NCBI RefSeq assembly: GCF_000427885.1
Contig: NZ_ATYW01000011.1
Span: 127,001-191,000 of the forward strand
Length of the DNA stretch: 64,000 nucleotides
DNA from: Glycomyces tenuis DSM 44171
GTDB lineage: Bacteria; Actinomycetota; Actinomycetes; Mycobacteriales; Micromonosporaceae
Direction: 5' to 3'
The first letter of the stretch is position 1; each line of letters opens with the position of its first letter. This document shows, in pieces, positions 16,612-24,711 of this stretch. Under the pieces are notes generated by a model. The model saw only the letters and a program-made list of their open reading frames with translations, was not told where the DNA came from and did no database searches. The translations under genes were made by a program, and so were the position numbers.

Positions 16612-18774
16612 TCAGCCGAGAGGCACCTCGAAGAGCCGCGCCGAGTGCCCGGCGACGGTTCGCAGCTCCAGGCCGCCCGCGCCCGCCTCGACGGCCCACG
16701 GTTCGAGCCGCGAGGGGAAGAGCTCGACGGCCCGGCCGCCGAGGCCGGGGACGGTGATCCGGGACGGCTCGGCATGGCGGTCCCAGACGACGAGCAGCGC
16801 CCGGCCGTCACCGGTGTCGAGGCCGAGGCACAGGGCCGCATCGTCCCAGCCGGGCAGGCCGAGCGGCCAGAACGGCACCGCGCGCGGCAGGCGCTCGCGG
16901 ATTCGCTTGTGGACTTCGACGGCCTCGCGGACGAGCGCGGCCTGCGCCGGGCGCAGCTCGTGGAGGAAGCCCGAGAGGTAGAGGCGCCCGGCGAGGCCGG
17001 TGGCGAGGGTGAAGGCGGTCTCCTCGTCGCTCATGTCGGCGTGCGGGTAGGCCCAGTTCCCGCACTGCTCGGGCAGGATGGTCGCGGGCGCGGCGGCGGC
17101 GACCGGCGGGTAGAGGCGGAAGTCCTGCTGGTCGCTGGTCGACTGGAGGTGCGTCGCCGACAACAGCGAGTAGTCCGCGCGCATCGCGCCCGAGCTGCAG
17201 TTCTCGATCAGCAGGCGCGGGTGGCGGGCCTGGACCCCGACCAGCCAGTCGCGGAAGGCGCGGGCGTGGGCGAGCAGGCCGTCGCCGGGCGCCGTCGCGC
17301 GCCACTCGGTCCCGGCTCCGGGGTTGATGTTGTAGTCGAGCTTGAGGTAGGAGATGCCGTAGTCGGCCACGAGGTGGTCCACTGTGTCGTCGAGGTGGGC
17401 CCTGGCCGCCGGGTGGCGGAAGTCGAGGTGGTACCGCTCGTGCTCCTGGACGCGGCGGCCGAAGCGGCGGAAGAACGCCTCCTCGGGCAGGGTCTGGGCC
17501 GCCGGGCTGCGCGCGCCGACGACCTCGGGTTCGAGCCAGAGGCCGCTGCGCATGCCGCGCGCGTGGATGTGGTCGACCACCGCTTTCAGGCCGCCGGAGA
17601 AGCGGCCCGGCGCCTCGCGCCATTCGCCGACGGTCGACCACCAGTCGCCGATCGCCGGGTCGGCGAACCAGCCGGCGTCGATGCAGAAGCATTCGGCGCC
17701 CGCGTCGGCCGCGGCGTCGACGAGCGGCTTGAGGGCCTCGGTGGACGGCTGGCCCATGAGGGTGTTCATGAAGTCGTTGTAGACCACCGGGAGCGCGCGG
17801 TCGGCCTCGCGCGGTTCGCGGATGCGGCGCCGGTAGCGCGTCAGCTCGGCGATCGCGCCGTCCCGCCCCCGGCCCGAGACGGCCAGGGCCACGGGGACGG
17901 TGGTGAACTCCTCGCCGGGGGCGAGCTCGTGCGCGAAGTGGTGTTCGAGGTCGGCCGGGCCCAGGAGGCTGAGGACGCCGCCGGTCCGAGTCTGGGCGAT
18001 GTCGCAGTGCCAGGGGGCGCCGGCCTCCACCTGCCAGGCGAGGGCCTCGCCGCTCGCCGAGTCCGCGAGGACCCCGGCGGCCAGGTGCTCGCCGGTGGAC
18101 CAGGCGCCGTGGCTGCCGAATCCGACGTGGCCGCGGCCGTCCTGGCCGTGGAGTTCGAGGTCGATCCGCGGGAGCCCGGCCCGCAGCGGCTCGGTGCGCC
18201 AGCGGTTCTCGGCGAGCCACTCGCTCTGGGCGCGGGCGAGCGTGAAGCCGTCGAGGTCGGCTTCGGTGCGGCCGAAGCCGATCGTCGCGGTGGTGACGGC
18301 GGTGAGCAGCACCGGCGAGGGGCCGGTGTTCCCGATCGCGCTCTGGATCCGCACGGCCCGCGCGCCGCTCGGCCGCGTGATGGTGGTGCGGACGAGCAGC
18401 CCGGTGCGCTCGTCGCGCTGCGCCACGACGACGCCCTCGCTCGCCGGTCCGTCGACGCGCCGGTGCTCGACGTGCCGCAGTCGGGCGCCGAGGGCGGAGC
18501 GGAAGTACGCCTGGCTGGTGCGTCCGCGCTGCTCCTCGGCGGTGAAGACCTCGACGAGCGGGACGCCGGGGGCGCCGAAGGCGGCCGAGCCGCCGATGCC
18601 GACGAGCGATACGGGCCGGTCGGCGCCCCAGTCGAGGTCGATGAACGGCGAGGGCCGCGCGGACGGGCGGGCGGCTTCGAGTCCGGTGGCGATGGCTGGC
18701 TCCTTGCTCGGGTGTTCGCGGCCGGTGCGACCTGCTGAGGATATCGTTATCCCCACGATACACACCTTCCCCAT
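16612..18774 (-). CDS. Glycoside hydrolase family 36, alpha-galactosidase-like
   Basis: Up to 720 residues, cytoplasmic, no signal peptide. GH36 landmarks: AECFCIDAGWFADP, GMRSGLWLEPEVVG, the nucleophile Asp in YLKLDYNIN, LIENCSSGAMRADY, and the acid/base Asp region STSDQQDFRLYPP. It would remove alpha-galactosyl (or related) units from imported oligosaccharides. The start is doubtful. ATG 18774 gives an N-terminus that is read through the operator at 18740-18751, whereas a strong AAGGAG (18700-18705) stands exactly 6 bases before an in-frame ATC at 18691-18693, which would give 693 residues. No ATG, GTG or TTG lies close downstream. Order and operator tie it to the lyase/ABC locus. Confidence 0.9.
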   Translation of the reverse strand: MGKVCIVGITISSAGRTGREHPSKEPAIATGLEAARPSARPSPFIDLDWGADRPVSLVGIGGSAAFGAPGVPLVEVFTAEEQRGRTSQAYFRSALGARLRHVEHRRVDGPASEGVVVAQRDERTGLLVRTTITRPSGARAVRIQSAIGNTGPSPVLLTAVTTATIGFGRTEADLDGFTLARAQSEWLAENRWRTEPLRAGLPRIDLELHGQDGRGHVGFGSHGAWSTGEHLAAGVLADSASGEALAWQVEAGAPWHCDIAQTRTGGVLSLLGPADLEHHFAHELAPGEEFTTVPVALAVSGRGRDGAIAELTRYRRRIREPREADRALPVVYNDFMNTLMGQPSTEALKPLVDAAADAGAECFCIDAGWFADPAIGDWWSTVGEWREAPGRFSGGLKAVVDHIHARGMRSGLWLEPEVVGARSPAAQTLPEEAFFRRFGRRVQEHERYHLDFRHPAARAHLDDTVDHLVADYGISYLKLDYNINPGAGTEWRATAPGDGLLAHARAFRDWLVGVQARHPRLLIENCSSGAMRADYSLLSATHLQSTSDQQDFRLYPPVAAAAPATILPEQCGNWAYPHADMSDEETAFTLATGLAGRLYLSGFLHELRPAQAALVREAVEVHKRIRERLPRAVPFWPLGLPGWDDAALCLGLDTGDGRALLVVWDRHAEPSRITVPGLGGRAVELFPSRLEPWAVEAGAGGLELRTVAGHSARLFEVPLG
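18740..18751. promoter_or_regulatory. LacI-type operator before GH36 gene
   Basis: A second exact GATATCGTTATC. It overlaps the beginning of the longest GH36 reading frame, which argues that translation really starts further downstream. Confidence 0.65.
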
Positions 18775-18798
18775 CCGGCACGCGAAGCCATCGCCGTG

Positions 18799-20526
18799 TC
18801 AGCTCCGCCCGCGGGACCACAGCCGCCAGGAGCGGGCGTAGAGGCCGTCGGCCGCCACGAGCTCGCCGTGCGTGCCCTCCTCGACGATGCGGCCCCGCTC
18901 CATGACGACGACGCGGTCGGCGCTCGCGGCCTGGTCGAGCCGGTGCGCGACCAGCAGCCCCGCCCGGCCGTCGAGGACCGCGGCCGAGGCCCGGTCCATG
19001 GCCGCCGAGTCGGCGCTCCCGGCCTCGGCGGTGGCCTCGTCGAGCACCGCGAGCGGTGGGTCGATCAGGAGCACGCGCGCCAGCGCCAGCATCTGCGCCT
19101 GCGCCGGGCTCAGCTCGAGGCCGCGCGCGCCGACCACGGTGTCGAGGCCGTCGGGGCCGTCGATCAGGGACGCCGCGCCGACGCGCTCGAGCGCCTCGGC
19201 GAGCTCGGCGTCGGAGGCCCCCGGCCTGGCCAGGTCCAGGTTCTCGCGCAGCGTCCCGTCGAAGACGTGGACCTCCTGGGTCACCAGGGCCACCGCTCCC
19301 CCGGCCACGGCCACGGTGCCCTTGTCGGCGTCCAGGACCCCGGCGACCAGGGCCGCGAGGGTGGTCTTCCCGGCGCCGGAGGAGCCGACGAGGGCGACCG
19401 TCTCGCCCGCCGCGATCCGCAGGTCCACGCCGTCGAGCACGGGGTGGCCCGGCGCGTAGGCGAAGGAGACGTCGGCGACCTCGGCCGCCGCGTCCGTCCG
19501 GGGCCGCGGCCGGGCGGGCGAGGCGAAGTCCCCGGCGCGGATCACGCCGACGATCCGCCGCATCGAGGCGAGCGCCGACTGGAGGTCGTCGACGACGATC
19601 ATCAGGCGGTTGATCGGGTCGAACAGGCGCAGGAAGAACAGCATCGCCGTCGTCGCGGCGCCGACGCTGCCCTCGCCCTCGCGGACGAGCCAGAAGCCGA
19701 CGACCAGGATGGAGCCCATGCCGAGGAACTCGGCGAAGTTGAGCCTGCCGAAGAAGCCGTTCTGGACCGTGCGGGCCCGGATCGCCCAGCGCGCCACCTC
19801 CCAGGAGGCGCGGGCGATGCGGTCGCCGTGGGGGCGCGCGAGGTTGAAGGCGTGGACGGTCTCGATGCCGCGCAGCGACGCCAGGAGGTGGTGGGCGCGC
19901 TCGGCCATGGCGGCGCGCTCGGCGGCGTAGACGTGCGGGGCCGCCCGGCGGTGCCAGCGGAGGGTGAGCACGTGGACGGGGGCGACGAGGGCGACCGCGG
20001 CGACGGCGAAGCGCCAGTCCAGCACGGCCATGCCGACGACGGTCAGCGCGATGGTGAACGCCGACCCGGTGACGGCGGGCACCACCAGCGGGGCCGCTTC
20101 GGAGACGACGGCGACGTCGTCGCCGGCGCGGCTGACGAGGTCGCCGGCCCCCGCCCGTTCGAGGGCGGCGCGCGGCAGGGCCAGGCCCTTGGCGACCATG
20201 CGCTCGCGCGAGGAGGCCAGGATCCGCTCGACGAGGCGGGTGGCGCCGACCTGGCCGAGCCCGTCGGCCGCCGCGGCGGCGAGGGCTCCGGCGGCGATCG
20301 CCGCCGCCAGCCACCAGATCCTTTCGGGGCCTTCGCCGTCGGCGACGGCGTCGACCAGTCCGCCGAGCGCCGCCGGGGTGATCAGGCCCGCGGCGGCGCC
20401 CGCGGTGAGCAGCAGGGCCACTCCGGCGACCTTCCATCCGCCGCCGCGCAGGGCGAGGCGGACCTCGGCTCGCACCTGCGCCGCGTCGGCGATCGGCAGC
20501 GCCTGGCGCGTCTCGGTCTCACTCAT
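18799..20526 (-). CDS. ABC exporter-fold transporter subunit with active Walker motifs
   Basis: 575 residues: six-helix transmembrane domain (to ~320) fused to a nucleotide-binding domain. Walker A GSSGAGKT and Walker B LAVLDEAT are intact, but the signature is LSPAQAQML instead of LSGGQ. Its partner, encoded just upstream and overlapping by 8 bases, has the reverse pattern. The order and iron box suggest an IrtB or YbtQ-like subunit of a siderophore importer that uses the exporter fold; a peptide or lipid exporter cannot be excluded. Confidence 0.88.
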   Translation of the reverse strand: MSETETRQALPIADAAQVRAEVRLALRGGGWKVAGVALLLTAGAAAGLITPAALGGLVDAVADGEGPERIWWLAAAIAAGALAAAAADGLGQVGATRLVERILASSRERMVAKGLALPRAALERAGAGDLVSRAGDDVAVVSEAAPLVVPAVTGSAFTIALTVVGMAVLDWRFAVAAVALVAPVHVLTLRWHRRAAPHVYAAERAAMAERAHHLLASLRGIETVHAFNLARPHGDRIARASWEVARWAIRARTVQNGFFGRLNFAEFLGMGSILVVGFWLVREGEGSVGAATTAMLFFLRLFDPINRLMIVVDDLQSALASMRRIVGVIRAGDFASPARPRPRTDAAAEVADVSFAYAPGHPVLDGVDLRIAAGETVALVGSSGAGKTTLAALVAGVLDADKGTVAVAGGAVALVTQEVHVFDGTLRENLDLARPGASDAELAEALERVGAASLIDGPDGLDTVVGARGLELSPAQAQMLALARVLLIDPPLAVLDEATAEAGSADSAAMDRASAAVLDGRAGLLVAHRLDQAASADRVVVMERGRIVEEGTHGELVAADGLYARSWRLWSRGRS

Positions 20527-22207
20527 CGCGTTCTCCCGCTTCGACGACGCGGTCGCACACCGCGAGCAGCGCGGGCGCGTCGGTGATCAGCAGCGTCGAG
20601 TGCGGCTCGCGGGCCCGGCGCAGCCGTTCGGCGATGCGCGCCTCGGTGACCGAGTCGACGGCGGTGGTCGGTTCGTGGAGCACCAGCAGCGGCGGGTGCT
20701 GCGCGAGGGCCCTGGCGAGGGCGATGCGCTGGCGCTGGCCGCCCGACAGCCGCAGGCCGTCGTCGCCGACCTGCGTGTCGACGCCCTCGGGCGCGGCGTC
20801 GAGGATCTCGGCGCAGTCGGCGGCCGCGAGGGCGGCGGCGGTGTCCGAGGCGGTGCCGAGACCGACGTTCTCGCGGATGGTGCCGTCGAACAGGGCCGCG
20901 TGGTGCGGCATGACGAGGATCGAGGCGCGCAGCGCCTCCAGCTCGTATTCGCCCAGTGGTCGGCCCTGCCAGGCGGCGTCGCCGGATTCGGGGGCGGCGC
21001 GGCCGGACAGCAGATCGGTGAGCGCGGAGGCGGCGGCCGGGGAGGCGCGGACGCCGACGCATTCGCCGGGGGCGAGGTCGAGGTCGATGTCGAGCCGCCC
21101 GGCGCGGACCGAGGCGAGGCGCAGCCTGCCCGCGCCCGGTTCGGCTCGGGCCCCGCCGGTCTCGGCGACGCGGGGCGGGAGGGTCAGGACGCCGAGGACG
21201 CGCTCGGCGGAGGCCAGGGCGGTCGCCCAGATGGCGCCGAAGTTGGTGGCGAAGGCGCTGAGGGGCCCGAGGATGATCTGGGCGAGGCCGACGACGGTGA
21301 TGAGCTGGCCGACGGTGAGGTCGCCGGACCAGGCGCGCAGTCCGGCGACGAGGGCGATCCCGGCGACGAACAGTCCTGAGGCGAGGTTCATCGAGCCGAC
21401 GTAGAGGCCTTGGGCGCCGGCGGCGTGGAGGCTCCCGTCGAGGGCCTCGCGGCTGGCGGTGCGGTAGCGCCCGGCCGCGGCGTCCTGGGCGCCGAGGCCG
21501 GAGAGCACCCGGTACCCGGCGAGGAGGTCGGCGGCCTTGCCTGAGGCCTCGGCCGCGAGCGCGGCCTGGCGTCTGCTGCGGCGGCGCAGCGGCCCGCCGG
21601 CGCGGTCCATGAGCACCAGCAGCAGGGGCACGCCGAGGAGCACGATGAGGCCCAGCTGCCAGGAGATGACCATGAGGACGGTGGCGCACAGCAGGATCGC
21701 GGCGAACTCACCGGCCGGGTAGACGCCGATGGCGACGGCTCTGGCGAGGACGCTGACGTCGGAGGCGGCGATGGACAGCGAGACGCCGGGGAGCCCGGCG
21801 CGTCCCGCGACGCCCGCCGGGGCGAGCAGCCGGTCGGCGACGAGCGTCCTGAGGTGGTGCTGGACCGCCTGCATGCCGAGCAGGCCGATCCTGGAGCCGA
21901 AGCGGTAGCAGAAGGACAGCATCGCGAAGTCGAGGGCGAGCAGCCCGAGGCACAGGGCGAGCCGCACCGGGTCGCCGGTGGCGACGGCCTGGTCGATCGC
22001 GAAGCCCATGATGACCGGGACGAGCACCTCGCCGACCTGGTGCCCGACGGTCAGCAGCGCGGCGGGCACGGTGTACCGGGGGGCGCCGAGGATGGTCCGG
22101 ACGGTCAACTGCCTGGGCGTGGTGCCGGCGTCGACGCGGATCGGCCGGACCGCGATCGGCTCGGCCGGCGCCTGGAACAAGCGGGGCAGTTTCAGGGGGA
22201 GTGACAT
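20519..22207 (-). CDS. ABC exporter-fold transporter subunit with degenerate Walker A
   Basis: 562 residues, same architecture as its partner. Here the signature LSGGQRQRIALARAL is perfect, but the Walker A position reads GVRASPAAASAL (no GKS/T) and Walker B is LLVLHEPT, with His for the Asp. It must therefore work only as a heterodimer with the downstream-encoded subunit. I chose ATG 22207 (SLPLKLPRLF); a GTG at 22240 is also in frame. A DtxR/IdeR-like iron box lies 54-72 bases upstream, consistent with an IrtA/YbtP-type siderophore uptake role. Confidence 0.88.
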   Translation of the reverse strand: MSLPLKLPRLFQAPAEPIAVRPIRVDAGTTPRQLTVRTILGAPRYTVPAALLTVGHQVGEVLVPVIMGFAIDQAVATGDPVRLALCLGLLALDFAMLSFCYRFGSRIGLLGMQAVQHHLRTLVADRLLAPAGVAGRAGLPGVSLSIAASDVSVLARAVAIGVYPAGEFAAILLCATVLMVISWQLGLIVLLGVPLLLVLMDRAGGPLRRRSRRQAALAAEASGKAADLLAGYRVLSGLGAQDAAAGRYRTASREALDGSLHAAGAQGLYVGSMNLASGLFVAGIALVAGLRAWSGDLTVGQLITVVGLAQIILGPLSAFATNFGAIWATALASAERVLGVLTLPPRVAETGGARAEPGAGRLRLASVRAGRLDIDLDLAPGECVGVRASPAAASALTDLLSGRAAPESGDAAWQGRPLGEYELEALRASILVMPHHAALFDGTIRENVGLGTASDTAAALAAADCAEILDAAPEGVDTQVGDDGLRLSGGQRQRIALARALAQHPPLLVLHEPTTAVDSVTEARIAERLRRAREPHSTLLITDAPALLAVCDRVVEAGERDE

Positions 22208-22260
22208 GGGTTCCCGTCTGGGACTGGATGGGCGACGCACAACATCTGACGCCCAGCATC

Positions 22261-22279
22261 TTAGGCAAGCCTTGCCTCA
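22261..22279. promoter_or_regulatory. DtxR/IdeR-like iron box
   Basis: TTAGGCAAGCCTTGCCTCA is a near-perfect inverted repeat (AGGCAAG-CCTTGCCT) and matches the actinobacterial iron-box pattern TTAGGTTAGGCTAACCTAA at 13 of 19 positions by my count. Position between the ABC operon and the divergent VOC gene suggests iron-dependent repression of the transporter. Confidence 0.65.
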
Positions 22280-22400
22280 TCCGTCACGGAAGCCCTTGCC
22301 CGGCGAGTGCTCCGCCACTGCGGCCCGAAGCACGGGCCGGCGGCGAGAGCGCCGTGTCAAGACCGCCGAGCCGTCGGACGGTGCTGGCAGACTGAGCGGT

Positions 22401-22817
22401 GTGAGAACTCAAGTCACCTTCGACTGCGCCGACCCGCACTCCCAGGCCGCGTTCTGGGCCCAGGTCTTCCACATCGACGTCGAGGACCACTCGGCGCTGG
22501 TGGACCGGTTGGTCGCCGACGGCCGCATGCCCGCCGGGGACCGCGTCACGGTGAACGGCCGCTCGGCGTTCCGGGACCTCGCGGCCTGCCGGGACGCCGA
22601 CGGCGTCGAGCCGCGGCTGCTCTTCCAGCGCGTCCCCGAGCCCAAGACCGCCAAGAACCGGGTGCACCTGGACGTCCACGTCGACGAGGACCGGAAGCGG
22701 GCCGAAGTCGAGCGGCTGGTCGGGCTCGGCGCCGAGTTCGTCGAGACGCACTCCGACCGCGGGGCGGTGACCCACGTGATGCGCGACCCCGAAGGCAACG
22801 AGTTCTGCCTCCACTGA
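22401..22817 (+). CDS. VOC/glyoxalase-like domain protein
   Basis: 138 residues with the vicinal-oxygen-chelate pattern: FDCADPHSQAAFWAQVF at the start, KNRVHLDVHV in the middle and VMRDPEGNEFCLH at the end. The start GTG at 22401 is preceded by GAGCGGT. Such proteins include resistance and dioxygenase-like members; no specific function can be assigned. It is divergent from the iron-box ABC operon and could share its control region. Confidence 0.85.
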   Translation: MRTQVTFDCADPHSQAAFWAQVFHIDVEDHSALVDRLVADGRMPAGDRVTVNGRSAFRDLAACRDADGVEPRLLFQRVPEPKTAKNRVHLDVHVDEDRKRAEVERLVGLGAEFVETHSDRGAVTHVMRDPEGNEFCLH

Positions 22818-22838
22818 CGCCGCCCGCACGGGCCCGCC

Positions 22839-23318
22839 TCATCGGCCGAGCCCGTCCCGCACCCGGGCGGCGCGGTGCAGGTATTCCCGCTCGGGCAGCA
22901 GCACAGGGCGGTCGGGGTCGCCGAGATACGGCCGACCCGGCGCCGGATCGCCCCAGTACCGGGGAACGACGTGGCTGTGCGTGTGCGGCACGGAGTTGCC
23001 GAGTATCTGGTAGTTCATCTTGTCCGCCTTGAAGACGCGCTGCACCGCCGCCCCGACCCGCATCACCTCGGCGAGGAACAGCTCCCGCTCGCCGTCCGGC
23101 AGGTCGTGCGGCTCGGCGACGTGCGGTTTGCACACTACGACGCAGTACCCCTCGGCGAACTGGTCCCGGCCCAGCTTGACCACCGACATCTCCAGTTCGG
23201 CGACGGTGTACCCGATCGCGTCCGCGGCGTCCGCCTCCGTCGAACCGGGCGCCTCGAGCGACTCGCACAGCCGGCACGCCTCGCCGGCCACCAGACTGTC
23301 CCACGCCCGTCTCGACAT
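22839..23318 (-). CDS. HIT-family protein (nucleotide hydrolase/transferase)
   Basis: 159 residues from the chosen ATG. The histidine triad motif is [14 protein letters not shown], preceded by the conserved [10 protein letters not shown]; an N-terminal CRLCESL is often a zinc ligand in HIT proteins. Family members hydrolyse or phosphorylyse nucleotide-phosphate bonds. A longer frame begins at GTG 23396 but lacks a ribosome-binding site; [12 protein letters not shown] is the more usual HIT start. Divergent from nucS. Confidence 0.88.
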   Translation of the reverse strand: MSRRAWDSLVAGEACRLCESLEAPGSTEADAADAIGYTVAELEMSVVKLGRDQFAEGYCVVVCKPHVAEPHDLPDGERELFLAEVMRVGAAVQRVFKADKMNYQILGNSVPHTHSHVVPRYWGDPAPGRPYLGDPDRPVLLPEREYLHRAARVRDGLGR

Positions 23319-23437
23319 CCAAGCGGCCACGTCCGCCCCCTCCCCGGCCGCCGAAGCGGTCGGCTCCTCGTCGCACGCGGTCCACGCTAATCCCACCGAG
23401 CAATGCCGCGCCGGCGGCCGCGGGTAGGGTGCTGGGC

Positions 23438-24103
23438 ATGCGTTTGGTTGTCGCTCAATGCTCGGTCGACTACACGGGGCGACTCTCCGCCCACCTGCCC
23501 ATGGCCCCGCGCCTGATCATGATGAAGGCGGACGGGAGCGTGCTGATCCATGCCGACGGGGGCTCGTACAAGCCGTTGAACTGGATGACGCCGCCGTGCA
23601 CGGTGGCCGAGACCGACTCGGTGTGGACCGTGACGTCGAAGAAGTCCGGCGACCAGCTGAAGATCACCGTCGCCGAGGTCCTGCACGACTCCTCGCACGA
23701 GCTCGGCGTCGACCCCGGCCTCCAGAAGGACGGCGTCGAGGCGCACCTGCAGGAGCTGCTCGCGGCCGACACGGGCCCGCTCGGCAAGGGGTGGTCGCTG
23801 GTGCGGCGCGAGTTCCCGACCGCGATCGGGCCGGTCGACCTCATGTGCCGCGACTCGGACGGCAGGCATGTCGCCGTCGAGATCAAGCGCCGCGGCGAGA
23901 TCGACGGCGTCGAGCAGCTGACGAGGTACCTGGAGCTGCTCAACCGCGATCCGCTGCTGGCGCCGGTCGACGGCGTGTTCGCGGCGCAGGCCATCAAGCC
24001 GCAGGCCAGGGTCCTCGCCGAGGACCGGGGCATCCGCTGCGTCGTCCTGGACTACGACGACATGCGCGGGGCCGTGGACGAGTCGCAGCCGAGGCTGTTC
24101 TAG
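23438..24103 (+). CDS. nucS: Endonuclease NucS/EndoMS, mismatch repair
   Basis: 221 residues, full length. NucS cuts both strands at mismatches and replaces MutSL in actinobacteria that lack it. The N-terminal dimer domain begins [20 protein letters not shown]; the C-terminal nuclease domain has VDLMCRDS, then [20 protein letters not shown] with the catalytic Glu-Ile-Lys, and a PIP-like tail ending SQPRLF that can bind the beta clamp. ATG 23438 is chosen over a GTG at 23429 because the family begins at MRLV. Confidence 0.96.
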   Translation: MRLVVAQCSVDYTGRLSAHLPMAPRLIMMKADGSVLIHADGGSYKPLNWMTPPCTVAETDSVWTVTSKKSGDQLKITVAEVLHDSSHELGVDPGLQKDGVEAHLQELLAADTGPLGKGWSLVRREFPTAIGPVDLMCRDSDGRHVAVEIKRRGEIDGVEQLTRYLELLNRDPLLAPVDGVFAAQAIKPQARVLAEDRGIRCVVLDYDDMRGAVDESQPRLF

Positions 24104-24112
24104 CGGACGCGG

Positions 24113-24139
24113 AAGGGCCGCAGCTGCGCTGCGGCCCTT
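24113..24139. terminator. Bidirectional stem-loop between nucS and membrane gene
   Basis: AAGGGCCGCAG, loop CTGCG, CTGCGGCCCTT: perfect 11-bp stem between two convergent genes. Flanks are T-poor, so it may work as a simple GC-rich actinobacterial terminator. Confidence 0.7.
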
Positions 24140-24152
24140 GTCGCGTGAGCGG

Positions 24153-24578
24153 CTACTCGCCGAGGATCTCGTCCTCGGTGTCCTCGTAGATCTGGTCGCA
24201 CTCGTCCTCAGAGAGGCCCTGCGACTGGCAGTCCTCCATGTAGTCGTCGTAGAGCTCGTCCCTGTTGTCTTCGAAGAAGTCGATGATCCACACGTTCACC
24301 GCGATCGCGGCCGCGATGGCGAGCAGGCCGAGCACCAGGCCCCAGCCGCCGGTGCCCTTGCCCTTGCCGCCGCGGCTGCCGGCCTTGGCCAGCGCGACGA
24401 TGCCGAAGATGACGGCGAGGACGGCGAGGGGGATCGCGGTGAAGATGTTGACGCCCGGAATCCAGGAGAAGACGATCAGGCCGATCAGGCCGAGCACGAG
24501 AGCGGTGACGCCGAAACCGTTGCCCTGCTTTGGCGCGGGCTGCATGGGTTGGGGGGCGGGGGCGGGCGGGTAAGCCAC
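24153..24578 (-). CDS. DUF4190-like small membrane protein
   Basis: 141 residues: a Pro/Gln-rich N-terminal stretch, hydrophobic segments GFGVTALVLGLIGLIVFSW, AIPLAVLAVIFGIVALA and GWGLVLGLLAIAAAIAV, and a strongly acidic C-terminal tail (DYMEDC, DECDQIYEDTEDEILGE). The pattern G.A..LG..G with a paired second segment is that of DUF4190. GTG 24578 is preferred over ATG 24593 since AGGAG (24586-24590) stands 7 bases before it. Function unknown. Confidence 0.8.
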   Translation of the reverse strand: MAYPPAPAPQPMQPAPKQGNGFGVTALVLGLIGLIVFSWIPGVNIFTAIPLAVLAVIFGIVALAKAGSRGGKGKGTGGWGLVLGLLAIAAAIAVNVWIIDFFEDNRDELYDDYMEDCQSQGLSEDECDQIYEDTEDEILGE

Positions 24579-24711
24579 TGAGGGACTCCTCATTCGTCGT
24601 TGATCGTGTCGGGCGGAACCCCGGTGAGTCTAGGGCAGCCCCGCAAGCGCTGAGCTGCCCGGACACCCCTAAGACGAGAGATGCTCCTCACGGACCGCGC
24701 AGTGACCGCCC

